DNA from: an uncultured Collinsella sp.
GTDB lineage: Bacteria > Actinomycetota > Coriobacteriia > Coriobacteriales > Coriobacteriaceae
Assembly (NCBI GenBank): GCA_900548495.1
Contig: URKT01000059.1
Location: 1 to 12,832 of the forward strand
Direction of reading: 5' to 3'
Length of the DNA stretch: 12,832 bases
Within the stretch, counting starts at the first letter, position 1; the number at the start of each line of letters is the position of its first letter. Below are positions 6,619-12,832 of the stretch, piece after piece. The translations under genes and the position numbers were made by a program. The notes beneath the pieces were generated by a model, which had not been told where the DNA came from, made no database searches, and worked only from the letters and a program-made list of their open reading frames with translations.

Positions 6619-7803
6619 TTACAGATGAACATCGGGATCGAGTATTTGAGCGCTCACGCGCATGGATGACGCCAGGTTTTGGAACGTTTCCAGACGCAGG
6701 CTGTCGATCTGCCCGGCGTCCTCGGCCTCGCGAACGGCGCAACCCGGCTCATGGGTATGTGTGCAATCGCCAAACCGGCACGCGCGCGATGCCTCGACAA
6801 TCTCGGGGAAGGCGCGCGCCAGACCCCGCTCGTGACCCACGAGCGGTAGGCTGCGCAGGCCCGGGGCATCGGCGATCACGCCGGCGTCGCCCGGCAGTGC
6901 CACCATCACGCGCGCGACGGTAGTGTGACGGCCCTGGTCGTCGCGTTCGCGCACACCGCCAGTCGCCAACGTATCGTGGCCCAGCAGTGCATTGAGCAGT
7001 GTCGACTTGCCGGCACCCGACTCGCCCAGAATCATGGCGCAGCTCCCGGCAGGCACGCAGGCACGGACCTCGTCCAGGCCGCGGCCCTCGGCAGAGGACG
7101 TCACGATCACGCGCACGTCCGGACCCACCAGGCGGCGCACGCGGTCCAGATCGCGCTCGAGCTCCTCGGCATCGCAGCGGTCAGCTTTGGTGAGCACCAC
7201 CACCGGCTCGGCATCGCAGTCGAGTGCCAACACCAGCGAGCGCGCCACGCGGTCGAGCAGCACCTCACCGGCACCGAGCGCCTGCACGATTAGCACGCTA
7301 TCCACGTTGGAGCAGAGCACCTGGCGCTCTCCACGGGCACGGCCGCGCCAACGCTCAAAGCTCGTACGGCGCGACAGCACGCACTCAATCACGCCCATAT
7401 CGTGCCCGGGAGCGCGGCGCACCGCCACACGGTCGCCCACGGCAGGCAGCAGGACCTCGTCCTCGCCGCGCGACTTGGCAAACCCCACGGCATGCTCGGC
7501 GCGGAAGGTATCGTCGGCAGTCGCCACCAGCGGAAACCCGCGATCCAAGCGCACCACGGCGCCAAGCTGCATCTGCTCGGGTTCCTCGGCATGTGCGCAA
7601 AAATCGTCAAAGGCAGTCTGCTGGGCTTCATCGACCGGCAGGTCATCAAACGCCGGAACGTCCTGCAGCGCGTCGAGTCCCGGCACGCTTGCCAGCAGCT
7701 CCTCGGCAGACGCGGGGGCCTCGGTCGCAAGCTTCCGACGACGATCGCGCTTAGCCCGCGCCCCCGTCGTCTTTTTCTTCGCCTTAGCCTTCGCCTTGCC
7801 CAC
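6619..7803 (-). CDS. rsgA: Ribosome small-subunit-dependent GTPase RsgA
   Basis: This 394-residue circularly permuted GTPase acts in late 30S subunit maturation. A Lys/Arg-rich N-terminus (1-24) and an acidic linker are followed by an OB-fold region (about 79-145; LPAVGDRVAVRR). The GTPase motifs come in permuted order: G4 TKAD (205-208), G1 GESGAGKST (260-268), G2 GRHTT (291-295), G3 DAPG (312-315). The zinc-binding C-x4-C-x-H-x5-C is C342, C347, H349, C355. All key residues are present. It is longer than the ~300 residues of B. subtilis YloQ and nearer the E. coli type because of the N-terminal extension. The GTG start has GGGAGG at 5 bases. An upstream in-frame ATG at 7887 would place the terminator of the previous gene inside the CDS and is rejected. 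Confidence 0.95.
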   Translation of the reverse strand: MGKAKAKAKKKTTGARAKRDRRRKLATEAPASAEELLASVPGLDALQDVPAFDDLPVDEAQQTAFDDFCAHAEEPEQMQLGAVVRLDRGFPLVATADDTFRAEHAVGFAKSRGEDEVLLPAVGDRVAVRRAPGHDMGVIECVLSRRTSFERWRGRARGERQVLCSNVDSVLIVQALGAGEVLLDRVARSLVLALDCDAEPVVVLTKADRCDAEELERDLDRVRRLVGPDVRVIVTSSAEGRGLDEVRACVPAGSCAMILGESGAGKSTLLNALLGHDTLATGGVRERDDQGRHTTVARVMVALPGDAGVIADAPGLRSLPLVGHERGLARAFPEIVEASRACRFGDCTHTHEPGCAVREAEDAGQIDSLRLETFQNLASSMRVSAQILDPDVHL

Positions 7804-7814
7804 AAGCGCCTCCC
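7804..7814 (-). promoter_or_regulatory. Ribosome binding site that sets the rsgA GTG start
   Basis: GGGAGG (7809-7814, minus strand) sits 5 bases before the GTG at 7801-7803. It decides for this start over the upstream in-frame ATG. Confidence 0.65.
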
Positions 7815-7824
7815 AGCACCATAA

Positions 7825-7853
7825 ATCACAACTGAGCAGGTATTTTAAATCAA
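7825..7853 (-). promoter_or_regulatory. Possible rsgA promoter
   Basis: On the minus strand TTGATT (7848-7853) and TGTGAT (7825-7830) are spaced 17 bases apart, each 4/6 to consensus. The -35 overlaps the U-tract of the upstream terminator. Transcription would start about 15 bases before the rsgA ribosome site. It is one of few places left for a promoter between the terminator and the gene, but the match is modest. Confidence 0.35.
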
Positions 7854-7885
7854 AAAGAGCTGGTCGGGCAAAGCCCGACCAGCTC
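7851..7885 (-). terminator. Intrinsic terminator downstream of the P-type ATPase
   Basis: Minus-strand RNA forms a perfect 13-bp stem GAGCTGGTCGGGC / GCCCGACCAGCTC with a three-base loop, followed by five U and an AU-rich tail. It lies about 160 bases after the ATPase stop and would isolate that gene from rsgA. Confidence 0.92.
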
Positions 7886-7945
7886 ACATACTTTCCTTCA
7901 GCCCTTTACCATCCGCACGGGAGAAAAGCCAGCAAGGATACCGCA

Positions 7946-8033
7946 GGGCCCGCCCCGGAAGCCCTTTCTCCCGAACGATCCCGCAGCGCGAAGCGCGAGG
8001 ACCAGTGAGGGAGAAAGGGCGTGGGGCGGGCCC
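7946..8033. repeat. Long GC-rich inverted repeat
   Basis: Arms 7946-7972 and 8009-8033 pair over 11 bp (GGGCCCGCCCC / GGGGCGGGCCC) and 12 bp (GCCCTTTCTCCC / GGGAGAAAGGGC), separated by a small asymmetric internal loop. The 36-base apical region contains a small CGCG-AAG-CGCG stem. It begins 11 bases after the ATPase stop and lies upstream of a separate, complete terminator. No U-run follows either arm, so it is not a simple terminator. It could be a REP-like palindromic element, a 3' mRNA stabiliser or a structured RNA. Confidence 0.7.
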
Positions 8034-8044
8034 GGACGAGTACG

Positions 8045-10726
8045 CTACTCTTTCTCCACAGCGCGCATGATCGCCTTGTAGATCTCCATCAGTGGGATGA
8101 TCAGGAAGGCCAGGCCCAGCGCGGCAAGAACGCCCTTGAGCTCAAGCGTCACGGGGCCAAAGAACATCTCGGCAAGCGTCGGCTGCACGGTCACGATCAC
8201 CGTCAGCACCAGTGCCAGCGCGGCAGAAGCCCACAGCCACTTGTTCTGCTTCTTCATGGTGAACAGCGACGCACGACGGCTGCGCATATTGAAGCAGTGG
8301 AAAATCTCGACCATGTTGAGCGTGATGAACGCCATCATCACGCCTTCCTCGTCGGCATTGCCGGCGATCATATCGGCGATGTGGATGTAGCCCATGTCAA
8401 AGTACACGCCCACAAAGAAGCTCGCCAGCACCAGCACGGTGATGATCAGACCCTGGACCACGCAGTCCAGGCCCATGTGACCGGCAAAGACACCGTCCTT
8501 GGCGTTGCGCGGCTTGCGCTTCATGATGTCACCCTCGGCATCCTCCATGCCCAGCGCGAGCGCGGGGAAGCAGTCGGTGACCAGGTTCACCCACAGCAGC
8601 TGCACCGGCTGGAAGATGGTAAAGCCGATGAGCGTGGCGATAAACACCGAGAACACCTCGGCAAGGTTAGCCGAAAGCAGGAACTGGATGACCTTGCGGA
8701 TGTTGTCGTAGATGCGACGGCCCTCTTCGCAAGCACCGATGATGGTGGCGAAGTTGTCGTCGGCAAGCACCATGTCGGCAACGTTCTTGGTGACGTCGGT
8801 GCCGGTGATGCCCATGCCCACGCCGATGTCGGCGCGCTTGATGGACGGGGCGTCGTTGACGCCGTCGCCCGTCATGGCCACGATCTGGTCGCGCGACTTC
8901 CAGGCCTCGACGATGCGCGTCTTGTGCTCGGGCTGGACGCGGGCGTACACGCCGTAGTCCTCGATGTGCGCGTCGAGCTCCTCGTCGCTCATGCGATCGA
9001 GGTCGGCACCGGTGATGGCATGGCTGCGATCGGTGACGATTCCCAGCTGCTTGGCGATGGCCACGGCGGTGTCGATGTGGTCGCCCGTGATCATGACGGT
9101 GCGGATACCGGCGTCGTGCGCCTCGCGGATGGCGTCGGCGACCTCGGGGCGAACCGGGTCAATCATGCCGGACAGGCCGCAGAATACCAGGTCATGCTCA
9201 AGCGCAGCGGGGCTGCAGTCGCTCGGGACCTCGGTGTAGGTGCGGCTTGCCAGCGCCAGCACGCGCAGGGCCTCGTCGGCCATGGCCTTGTTGGCGGCCA
9301 CGAGCTCGGCGCGACGCTCTTCGGTCAGGGGGACAACCTTATCGCCCTCGTAGATATGGGTGCACAGGCCAATCACCACGTCGGGCGCGCCCTTGGTGTA
9401 CTGCTCGTACTCGCCGTCCAGGGTCTCGACGATCACGGACATCATCTTACGGCCCGAGTCGAACGGGGCCTCGCCCACGCGCGGGTGCTCGGCAGTCAGG
9501 CCGGTGAGCCCCGCCTTGCCGGCGTCGTTGACGAGCGCGCACTCGGTCGGCTCGCCCACGGCCTCGCCCAGCTCCTCGTCCCACTGGGCATCGGAGCACA
9601 GCGCCATGCCGGCCAAGAACTTCTCCTTGGGCGCAGCGAGCTCGTGCTTGACGACGGTCATCTTGTTCTGGGTAAGGGTACCGGTCTTGTCGGAGCAGAT
9701 GGTCTGCGTGCAGCCGAGCGTCTCGACAGCAGAAAGCTTGCGGATAATCGCCTGGCGCTTGGCCATCTTGGTCACGCCGAGCGAAAGAACGATGGTCACG
9801 ACGGCGACCAGGCCCTCGGGGATGGCGGCGACGGCGAGCGAGACGGCAACCATAAAGGTATCGAGCAGGGCGGTCGGGTCGGTAAGAACGTTGCCCACGC
9901 CGTGGCGGATGATATCGACACCAAAGATAACGACGCAGATGACGATAACCATGATGGTGAGGATGCGGCTGAGCTCGGCAAGCTTCACCTGCAGCGGCGT
10001 GAGCTCTTCCTTGGCCTCGGCCAGGGCGCCGGCGATCTTGCCCATCTCGGTATCCATGCCGGTACCGACTACGACGGCGCGGCCACGGCCGTACACCACG
10101 GTGGAGCCCATGTAGCACATGTTCTTGCGGTCGCCGAGCGGCACGTCATCGGTGCCGGTGGCGAGCTCGATCACGTTGGCATGCTTCTCGACAGGCACGG
10201 ACTCGCCGGTGAGTGCAGCCTCTTCGATCTTCATCGTGGCGCTCTCGAGCACGCGGCAGTCGGCCGGGACGGAGTCGCCCGCCTCGAGCATGATCACGTC
10301 ACCGGGCACGAGCTCGGCACTCGGCAGGTGCACGAGCTTGCCGTCGCGCAGAACCTTAGACTGCGCCGCGCTCATCTCCTGCAATGCCTCGAGAGCTTCC
10401 TCGCTCTTGGCCTCCTGAACCACGCCCAGCACCGAGTTGACGATAACGACGAACATGATGATGGCGACGTCGGCAAAGTCCGCCTCGCCCTTGACCATGC
10501 CCGTGAGTGCACTGATGACGGCGGCAACGATCAGCATGATGACCATGGGGTCGGCCATCTGCTCAAAGAAGCGCTTCCACAACGGCGTCTTCTCGGCTTC
10601 CTCGAGCTTGTTAGGGCCTGTCTTGGCGAGGCGCGACGACGCCTCGTCGTTGCTCAGGCCGAGGTTCTCATCGACACCTTGGTCGCTGAGTACCTCCGCC
10701 GCGGCGGACAGGTATTCCTTTTGCAT
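8045..10726 (-). CDS. Ca2+-type P-type ATPase (P2A, SERCA-like)
   Basis: This 893-residue membrane pump is predicted to export Ca2+ (possibly Mn2+) from the cytosol using ATP. Landmarks in order are actuator TGES (173-176), M4 VAAIPEGL (299-306), phosphorylation site DKTGTLT (346-352), nucleotide-binding KGAPD (445-449), hinge TGDGVND (619-625), M5 NLAE (687-690), M6 NLVTD (714-718) and M8 Glu807. These align with the SERCA Ca2+ ligands E309, N768, E771, N796, T799, D800 and E908. An N-terminal cation-ATPase domain (VDENLGLSNDEASSRLAKTG) and about ten membrane segments are present; nothing is missing. The ATG has AGGAGG at 9 bases. The gene is monocistronic by appearance, divergent from pyk, with a structured leader (see 10737-10790). 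Confidence 0.93.
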   Translation of the reverse strand: MQKEYLSAAAEVLSDQGVDENLGLSNDEASSRLAKTGPNKLEEAEKTPLWKRFFEQMADPMVIMLIVAAVISALTGMVKGEADFADVAIIMFVVIVNSVLGVVQEAKSEEALEALQEMSAAQSKVLRDGKLVHLPSAELVPGDVIMLEAGDSVPADCRVLESATMKIEEAALTGESVPVEKHANVIELATGTDDVPLGDRKNMCYMGSTVVYGRGRAVVVGTGMDTEMGKIAGALAEAKEELTPLQVKLAELSRILTIMVIVICVVIFGVDIIRHGVGNVLTDPTALLDTFMVAVSLAVAAIPEGLVAVVTIVLSLGVTKMAKRQAIIRKLSAVETLGCTQTICSDKTGTLTQNKMTVVKHELAAPKEKFLAGMALCSDAQWDEELGEAVGEPTECALVNDAGKAGLTGLTAEHPRVGEAPFDSGRKMMSVIVETLDGEYEQYTKGAPDVVIGLCTHIYEGDKVVPLTEERRAELVAANKAMADEALRVLALASRTYTEVPSDCSPAALEHDLVFCGLSGMIDPVRPEVADAIREAHDAGIRTVMITGDHIDTAVAIAKQLGIVTDRSHAITGADLDRMSDEELDAHIEDYGVYARVQPEHKTRIVEAWKSRDQIVAMTGDGVNDAPSIKRADIGVGMGITGTDVTKNVADMVLADDNFATIIGACEEGRRIYDNIRKVIQFLLSANLAEVFSVFIATLIGFTIFQPVQLLWVNLVTDCFPALALGMEDAEGDIMKRKPRNAKDGVFAGHMGLDCVVQGLIITVLVLASFFVGVYFDMGYIHIADMIAGNADEEGVMMAFITLNMVEIFHCFNMRSRRASLFTMKKQNKWLWASAALALVLTVIVTVQPTLAEMFFGPVTLELKGVLAALGLAFLIIPLMEIYKAIMRAVEKE

Positions 10727-10736
10727 ATAGAGTCCC

Positions 10737-10790
10737 CTCCTGGGATTCGGGCCACTCAGCAGATTGATGCCCGATCATAATTCCCAGGAG
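10737..10790 (-). promoter_or_regulatory. Leader hairpin burying the ATPase Shine-Dalgarno
   Basis: In minus-strand RNA CUCCUGGGA (10782-10790, complementary to the plus-strand bases) pairs perfectly with UCCCAGGAG (10737-10745). An inner 6-bp stem UCGGGC / GCCCGA joins 10769-10774 with 10747-10752. The 3' arm contains five of the six bases of the AGGAGG ribosome site (10736-10741) that serves the ATPase ATG at 10724-10726. The fold would hide the ribosome site, suggesting translational control. I cannot match it to a known riboswitch class. Confidence 0.5.
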
Positions 10791-10805
10791 AAGGGCAAGG
10801 GCTCA

Positions 10806-10834
10806 TCAAGGCTGCCGTGCTGAGCGGCAGTTGA
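10806..10834 (-). other. Upstream leader hairpin of the ATPase gene
   Basis: In minus-strand RNA, UCAA-CUGCCG pairs with CGGCAG-cc-UUGA around a 7-base loop: a 6-bp GC-rich stem plus 4 bp after a two-base bulge. No U-run follows. It lies 15 bases upstream of the ribosome-site hairpin and may be part of the same structured leader. Confidence 0.4.
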
Positions 10835-10844
10835 TAGTGGAGCT

Positions 10845-10874
10845 ATGGTACCCCAAAGCGGCGCGTCTAGCCAA
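10845..10874 (-). promoter_or_regulatory. Possible promoter of the P-type ATPase gene
   Basis: On the minus strand TTGGCT (10869-10874) and TACCAT (10845-10850) are spaced 18 bases apart, each 4/6 to consensus. A start just downstream would give a leader of roughly 110 bases that includes both hairpins. This is weak evidence taken alone. Confidence 0.28.
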
Positions 10875-11070
10875 AACATTCCAATTGGAAACACGGCTCG
10901 AGTGCAACGATGCAGACCGTGTGATGCTCAACATTGATAAAACGTTTTTTCTTCGGCGCATCGTCAAACTGAAATATCGCCCAGATAGCAGCGGTCAGAG
11001 CGGTTGGTAAAGATTTTTCATATACCGTTTTTACCGCAAAAAATGAACTTCTAATTCGGCATACGGTCGA
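10875..11070. other. AT-rich intergenic stretch without a supported gene
   Basis: This part of the 442-base divergent intergenic region is clearly more AT-rich than its surroundings, with homopolymer A/T runs. A 75-codon open frame on the minus strand (10867-11094) has no ribosome site before its ATG and no recognisable domain. I do not call it a gene, though it could be a remnant of an acquired element. Short inverted repeats are present, for example GGTAAA (11006-11011) with TTTACC (11030-11035). Confidence 0.5.
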
Positions 11071-11074
11071 TTTT

Positions 11075-11105
11075 TTGGGGTATTCGGTCGGCATTTCGTT
11101 ATAAT
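11075..11105 (+). promoter_or_regulatory. Promoter of pyk
   Basis: A perfect -10 TATAAT (11100-11105) lies 63 bases before the pyk ATG. The best -35 is TTGGGG (11075-11080) at a long 19-base spacing, so the -10 carries most of the case. Direct copies of CGGTCG at 11064-11069 and 11085-11090, 21 bases apart, flank and overlap it and could be a regulator site. The predicted leader is about 57 bases. Confidence 0.6.
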
Positions 11106-11168
11106 CATCTCAGTTTTATTTCTTATGGTTTATCTATCAGCGCAAGACGATGTCAGATGGAGGTCTGA

Positions 11169-12629
11169 ATGTACAAGCGCACCAAGATTGTATGCACCAT
11201 GGGTCCCGCCTGCGATAGCGACGAGACCATCCGTGAGATGATCAAGGCGGGCATGAACGTCGCCCGTTTTAACTTCTCGCACGGATCCTACGACGAGCAC
11301 CACGGTCGCATCGAGCGCGTCCGTCGTATTTCCAAGGAGCTCGGTCTGCCCGTCGGCATCCTGCTCGACACCAAGGGCCCCGAGGTCCGCACCGGCCTTC
11401 TGGTCGATGGCAAGAAGGTTGCCGTCAAGACCGGCGATAAGATCGTCGTCACCGCTCAGCCCACGTCCGAGGATTTCCACGGCACCTCTGAGCACATCTC
11501 CCTCGACTACCTGGCTCTGCCCTCCGAGGTCGAGAAGGGCTCCCTTATCCTGATCGATGATGGTCTGGTTGCCCTCGAGGTCGAGTCCGTCGACGGCCAG
11601 GACATGACCTGCGTCGTTAAGAACGACGGCCTGATCGGCGAGCGCAAGGGCGTCAACATGCCCAACGTCAACATCTCGCTGCCCGCTATCACCGAGCGCG
11701 ATCGTCAGGACATCCTCTTTGGCCTGACCGAGAACATCGACTACATCGCCGCTTCCTTCATCCGTGACGGCGAGTCCGTCCGCGGCATTCGCAAGCTTTG
11801 CCGCGAGAACGGTGGCGAGCACGTGACAATCTTCCCGAAGATCGAGTGCGCCCTGGGCGTCGAGAACTTCGACGAGATCCTCGAGGCTTCCGACGGCATC
11901 ATGGTCGCCCGTGGCGACCTGGGCATCGAGATCAAGCCCGAGCTCGTTCCGCACATCCAAAAGGAGATCATCGCTAAGTGCAACGCGGCCTACAAGCCCG
12001 TTATCACCGCTACGCAGATGCTCGACTCCATGCAGCAGAACCCGCGCCCGACGCGCGCCGAGGTTGCCGACGTTGCTAACGCCATTTACGACGGCACCGA
12101 CGCCGTTATGCTCTCTGGCGAGTCCGCTGCCGGTAAGTACCCGGTCGAGGCCGTTAAGATGCAGGCCAGCATTGCTCTCGAGACCGAGAAGTACCTCCCG
12201 GCTCACGCTCCGCTCGAGGTTCCGGCTGACGCTCACGGCACCCGCGTCGTCAACAACGTTGTGGGTATGTCCGCTGTGAACATGGCTACCACCGTTGGGG
12301 CCAAGTGCATCACCGTGCCGACGACCACCGGTCGTACCGCTCGCCTGATTTCGCACTTCCGTCCCAACATGCCGATCTGCGCGTTCTCCCGCCACGAGTG
12401 GGCCGTCCAGCAGATGATCATGTACTGGGGCGTTATCCCGCACCAGGCCGAGATTACCCAGGGCACCGTCAACGGCACGATCGTCAAGGCGATCGAGACC
12501 GCTAAGGAGCTCGGCTACGTCGAGGCCGGCGATCTGACCGTCGCCACCGCCGGCGACCCCCGCATGAGCGTCCAGCTCGAGGACAAGGTCTCCTCGACCA
12601 ACGTCGCTTACGTCGCTCAGGTGCGCTAA
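11169..12629 (+). CDS. pyk: Pyruvate kinase
   Basis: This 486-residue cytosolic enzyme transfers phosphate from phosphoenolpyruvate to ADP, giving pyruvate and ATP at the end of glycolysis. The N-terminus reads TKIVCTMGPAC. FNFSHGS (34-40) and DTKGPEVRTG (67-76) belong to the barrel. Residues 77-170 are the B domain. Catalytic PKIEC (223-227) contains Lys224 and metal ligand Glu226, and MVARGDLGIEI (245-255) contains Asp250. ATQMLDSM (281-288) and PTRAE (294-298) follow, then the C-terminal allosteric domain (about 345-486). Glu72 in the TKGPE motif is the residue associated with K+-dependent enzymes. There is no extra PEP-utiliser domain. The ATG has GGAGG at 5 bases. Codon choice is more biased (GCT, CGT, GTT, AAG) than in the Tad genes, fitting high expression. 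Confidence 0.97.
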   Translation: MYKRTKIVCTMGPACDSDETIREMIKAGMNVARFNFSHGSYDEHHGRIERVRRISKELGLPVGILLDTKGPEVRTGLLVDGKKVAVKTGDKIVVTAQPTSEDFHGTSEHISLDYLALPSEVEKGSLILIDDGLVALEVESVDGQDMTCVVKNDGLIGERKGVNMPNVNISLPAITERDRQDILFGLTENIDYIAASFIRDGESVRGIRKLCRENGGEHVTIFPKIECALGVENFDEILEASDGIMVARGDLGIEIKPELVPHIQKEIIAKCNAAYKPVITATQMLDSMQQNPRPTRAEVADVANAIYDGTDAVMLSGESAAGKYPVEAVKMQASIALETEKYLPAHAPLEVPADAHGTRVVNNVVGMSAVNMATTVGAKCITVPTTTGRTARLISHFRPNMPICAFSRHEWAVQQMIMYWGVIPHQAEITQGTVNGTIVKAIETAKELGYVEAGDLTVATAGDPRMSVQLEDKVSSTNVAYVAQVR

Positions 12630-12657
12630 ATCGCACTTGCTAGCACGCTTGCATTGC

Positions 12658-12694
12658 AAAAGGCCCGGAAGGCATTGCCTTCCGGGCCTTTTTT
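12658..12694 (+). terminator. Intrinsic terminator of pyk
   Basis: A perfect 12-bp stem GGCCCGGAAGGC / GCCTTCCGGGCC with an ATT loop (12662-12688) is followed by six T. Four A precede the stem, so it may also work weakly on the minus strand. Confidence 0.95.
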
Positions 12695-12779
12695 CTGTGC
12701 CAATGCCGGCGCACGGCAAAACGCGTACTCATTTCTTTACCAAAAGCGCGAAATCCACCCTTCGAGGCCCAAAAAATAA

Positions 12780-12832
12780 GGCTCTGTTAGACCAGGATTG
12801 ACATACATGTGTCCCCACGGTGCCATATCGTT
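12780..12832. other. Possible start of an unidentified element at the window end
   Basis: GGCTCTGTTAGACC begins at 12780 right after an A-rich run, and its first bases resemble the GGCTCTGTT-like ends of some insertion sequences. A TTGACA hexamer follows at 12798-12803, with no clear -10 before the window ends. No open frame or matching second end is visible, so this is only a pointer. Confidence 0.15.

Noticed and set aside
7804..7887. Extension of rsgA to an upstream ATG at 7887
   Set aside because: It would read through a perfect intrinsic terminator, while a GTG with an ideal ribosome site lies at 7803.
7946..8033. CRISPR repeat or second intrinsic terminator
   Set aside because: There is only one palindromic unit with no spacers, and no U-run follows either arm.
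8021..10780. A 919-codon open frame on the plus strand opposite the P-type ATPase
   Set aside because: It is antisense to a complete, motif-rich ATPase. Its translation is His/Asp/Gly-rich without domains, the usual by-product of GC-rich codon bias.
10727..10874. Known Mn2+ (yybP-ykoY) or Mg2+ (M-box) riboswitch before the ATPase
   Set aside because: I could not find the conserved loop sequences of these classes by eye. I kept only the description of the hairpins.
10867..11094. 75-codon minus-strand frame in the intergenic region as a gene
   Set aside because: There is no Shine-Dalgarno before the ATG, no known domain, and it lies in an AT-rich region overlapping the pyk promoter.
11169..11180. 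MYKR at the start of pyruvate kinase looking like the adapter-derived MYKRQ
   Set aside because: It is a coincidence. The DNA here is not adapter sequence, it has a good ribosome site, and TKIVCTMGPA is the normal pyruvate kinase N-terminus.
11130..12719. A 529-codon open frame on the minus strand opposite pyk
   Set aside because: It mirrors the codon bias of pyk, runs through the pyk terminator hairpin and has no ribosome site or recognisable domain.

Overview
The window is a GC-rich bacterial contig end. It most likely comes from a Coriobacteriia (Actinomycetota) gut bacterium, and Collinsella is my best guess. The guess rests on the GC-rich codon use, a monoderm-style Tad pilus cluster with no secretin gene in view, and the flavour of the RsgA, P-type ATPase and pyruvate kinase proteins. 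It is inference, not a database match. Bases 1-26 are not genomic: they are the 3' part of the Illumina Nextera (Tn5 mosaic end) read-1 adapter, so real sequence begins at about base 27.

Bases 27-6366, all on the minus strand, hold most of a Tad (tight adherence) / Flp type IVc pilus operon. In transcription order it reads cpaB (SAF-domain assembly protein), a tadZ/cpaE-type ATPase, tadA/cpaF secretion ATPase, tadB and tadC platform proteins, an Flp-type major pilin, an unrecognised single-pass membrane protein, a second small pilin-like protein, and a TadE-like pseudopilin cut by the contig end. Most genes overlap or are a few bases apart, with good Shine-Dalgarno sequences, which implies translational coupling. 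TadA powers the machine, TadB/TadC form the membrane platform, TadZ localises it, CpaB is an envelope assembly factor, and the three pilin-like proteins are its substrates. A prepilin peptidase must be encoded elsewhere or beyond the contig end.

Bases 6567-7853 hold rsgA (minus strand), a ribosome-assembly GTPase with its own terminator and a possible promoter. Bases 7857-8033 hold a strong terminator and a separate long GC-rich inverted repeat. Bases 8045-10726 (minus) encode a SERCA-like Ca2+-type P-type ATPase. Its leader can fold a hairpin that buries the Shine-Dalgarno sequence.

Bases 10727-11168 are a divergent intergenic region with an AT-rich part. Then pyk (pyruvate kinase, plus strand) runs 11169-12629 from a TATAAT-type promoter to a near-perfect intrinsic terminator. 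The last ~140 bases hold no gene I can support.

No wholly new system is obvious. The best leads are the structured ATPase leader, the long inverted repeat beside rsgA, and the unknown membrane protein inside the Tad operon.
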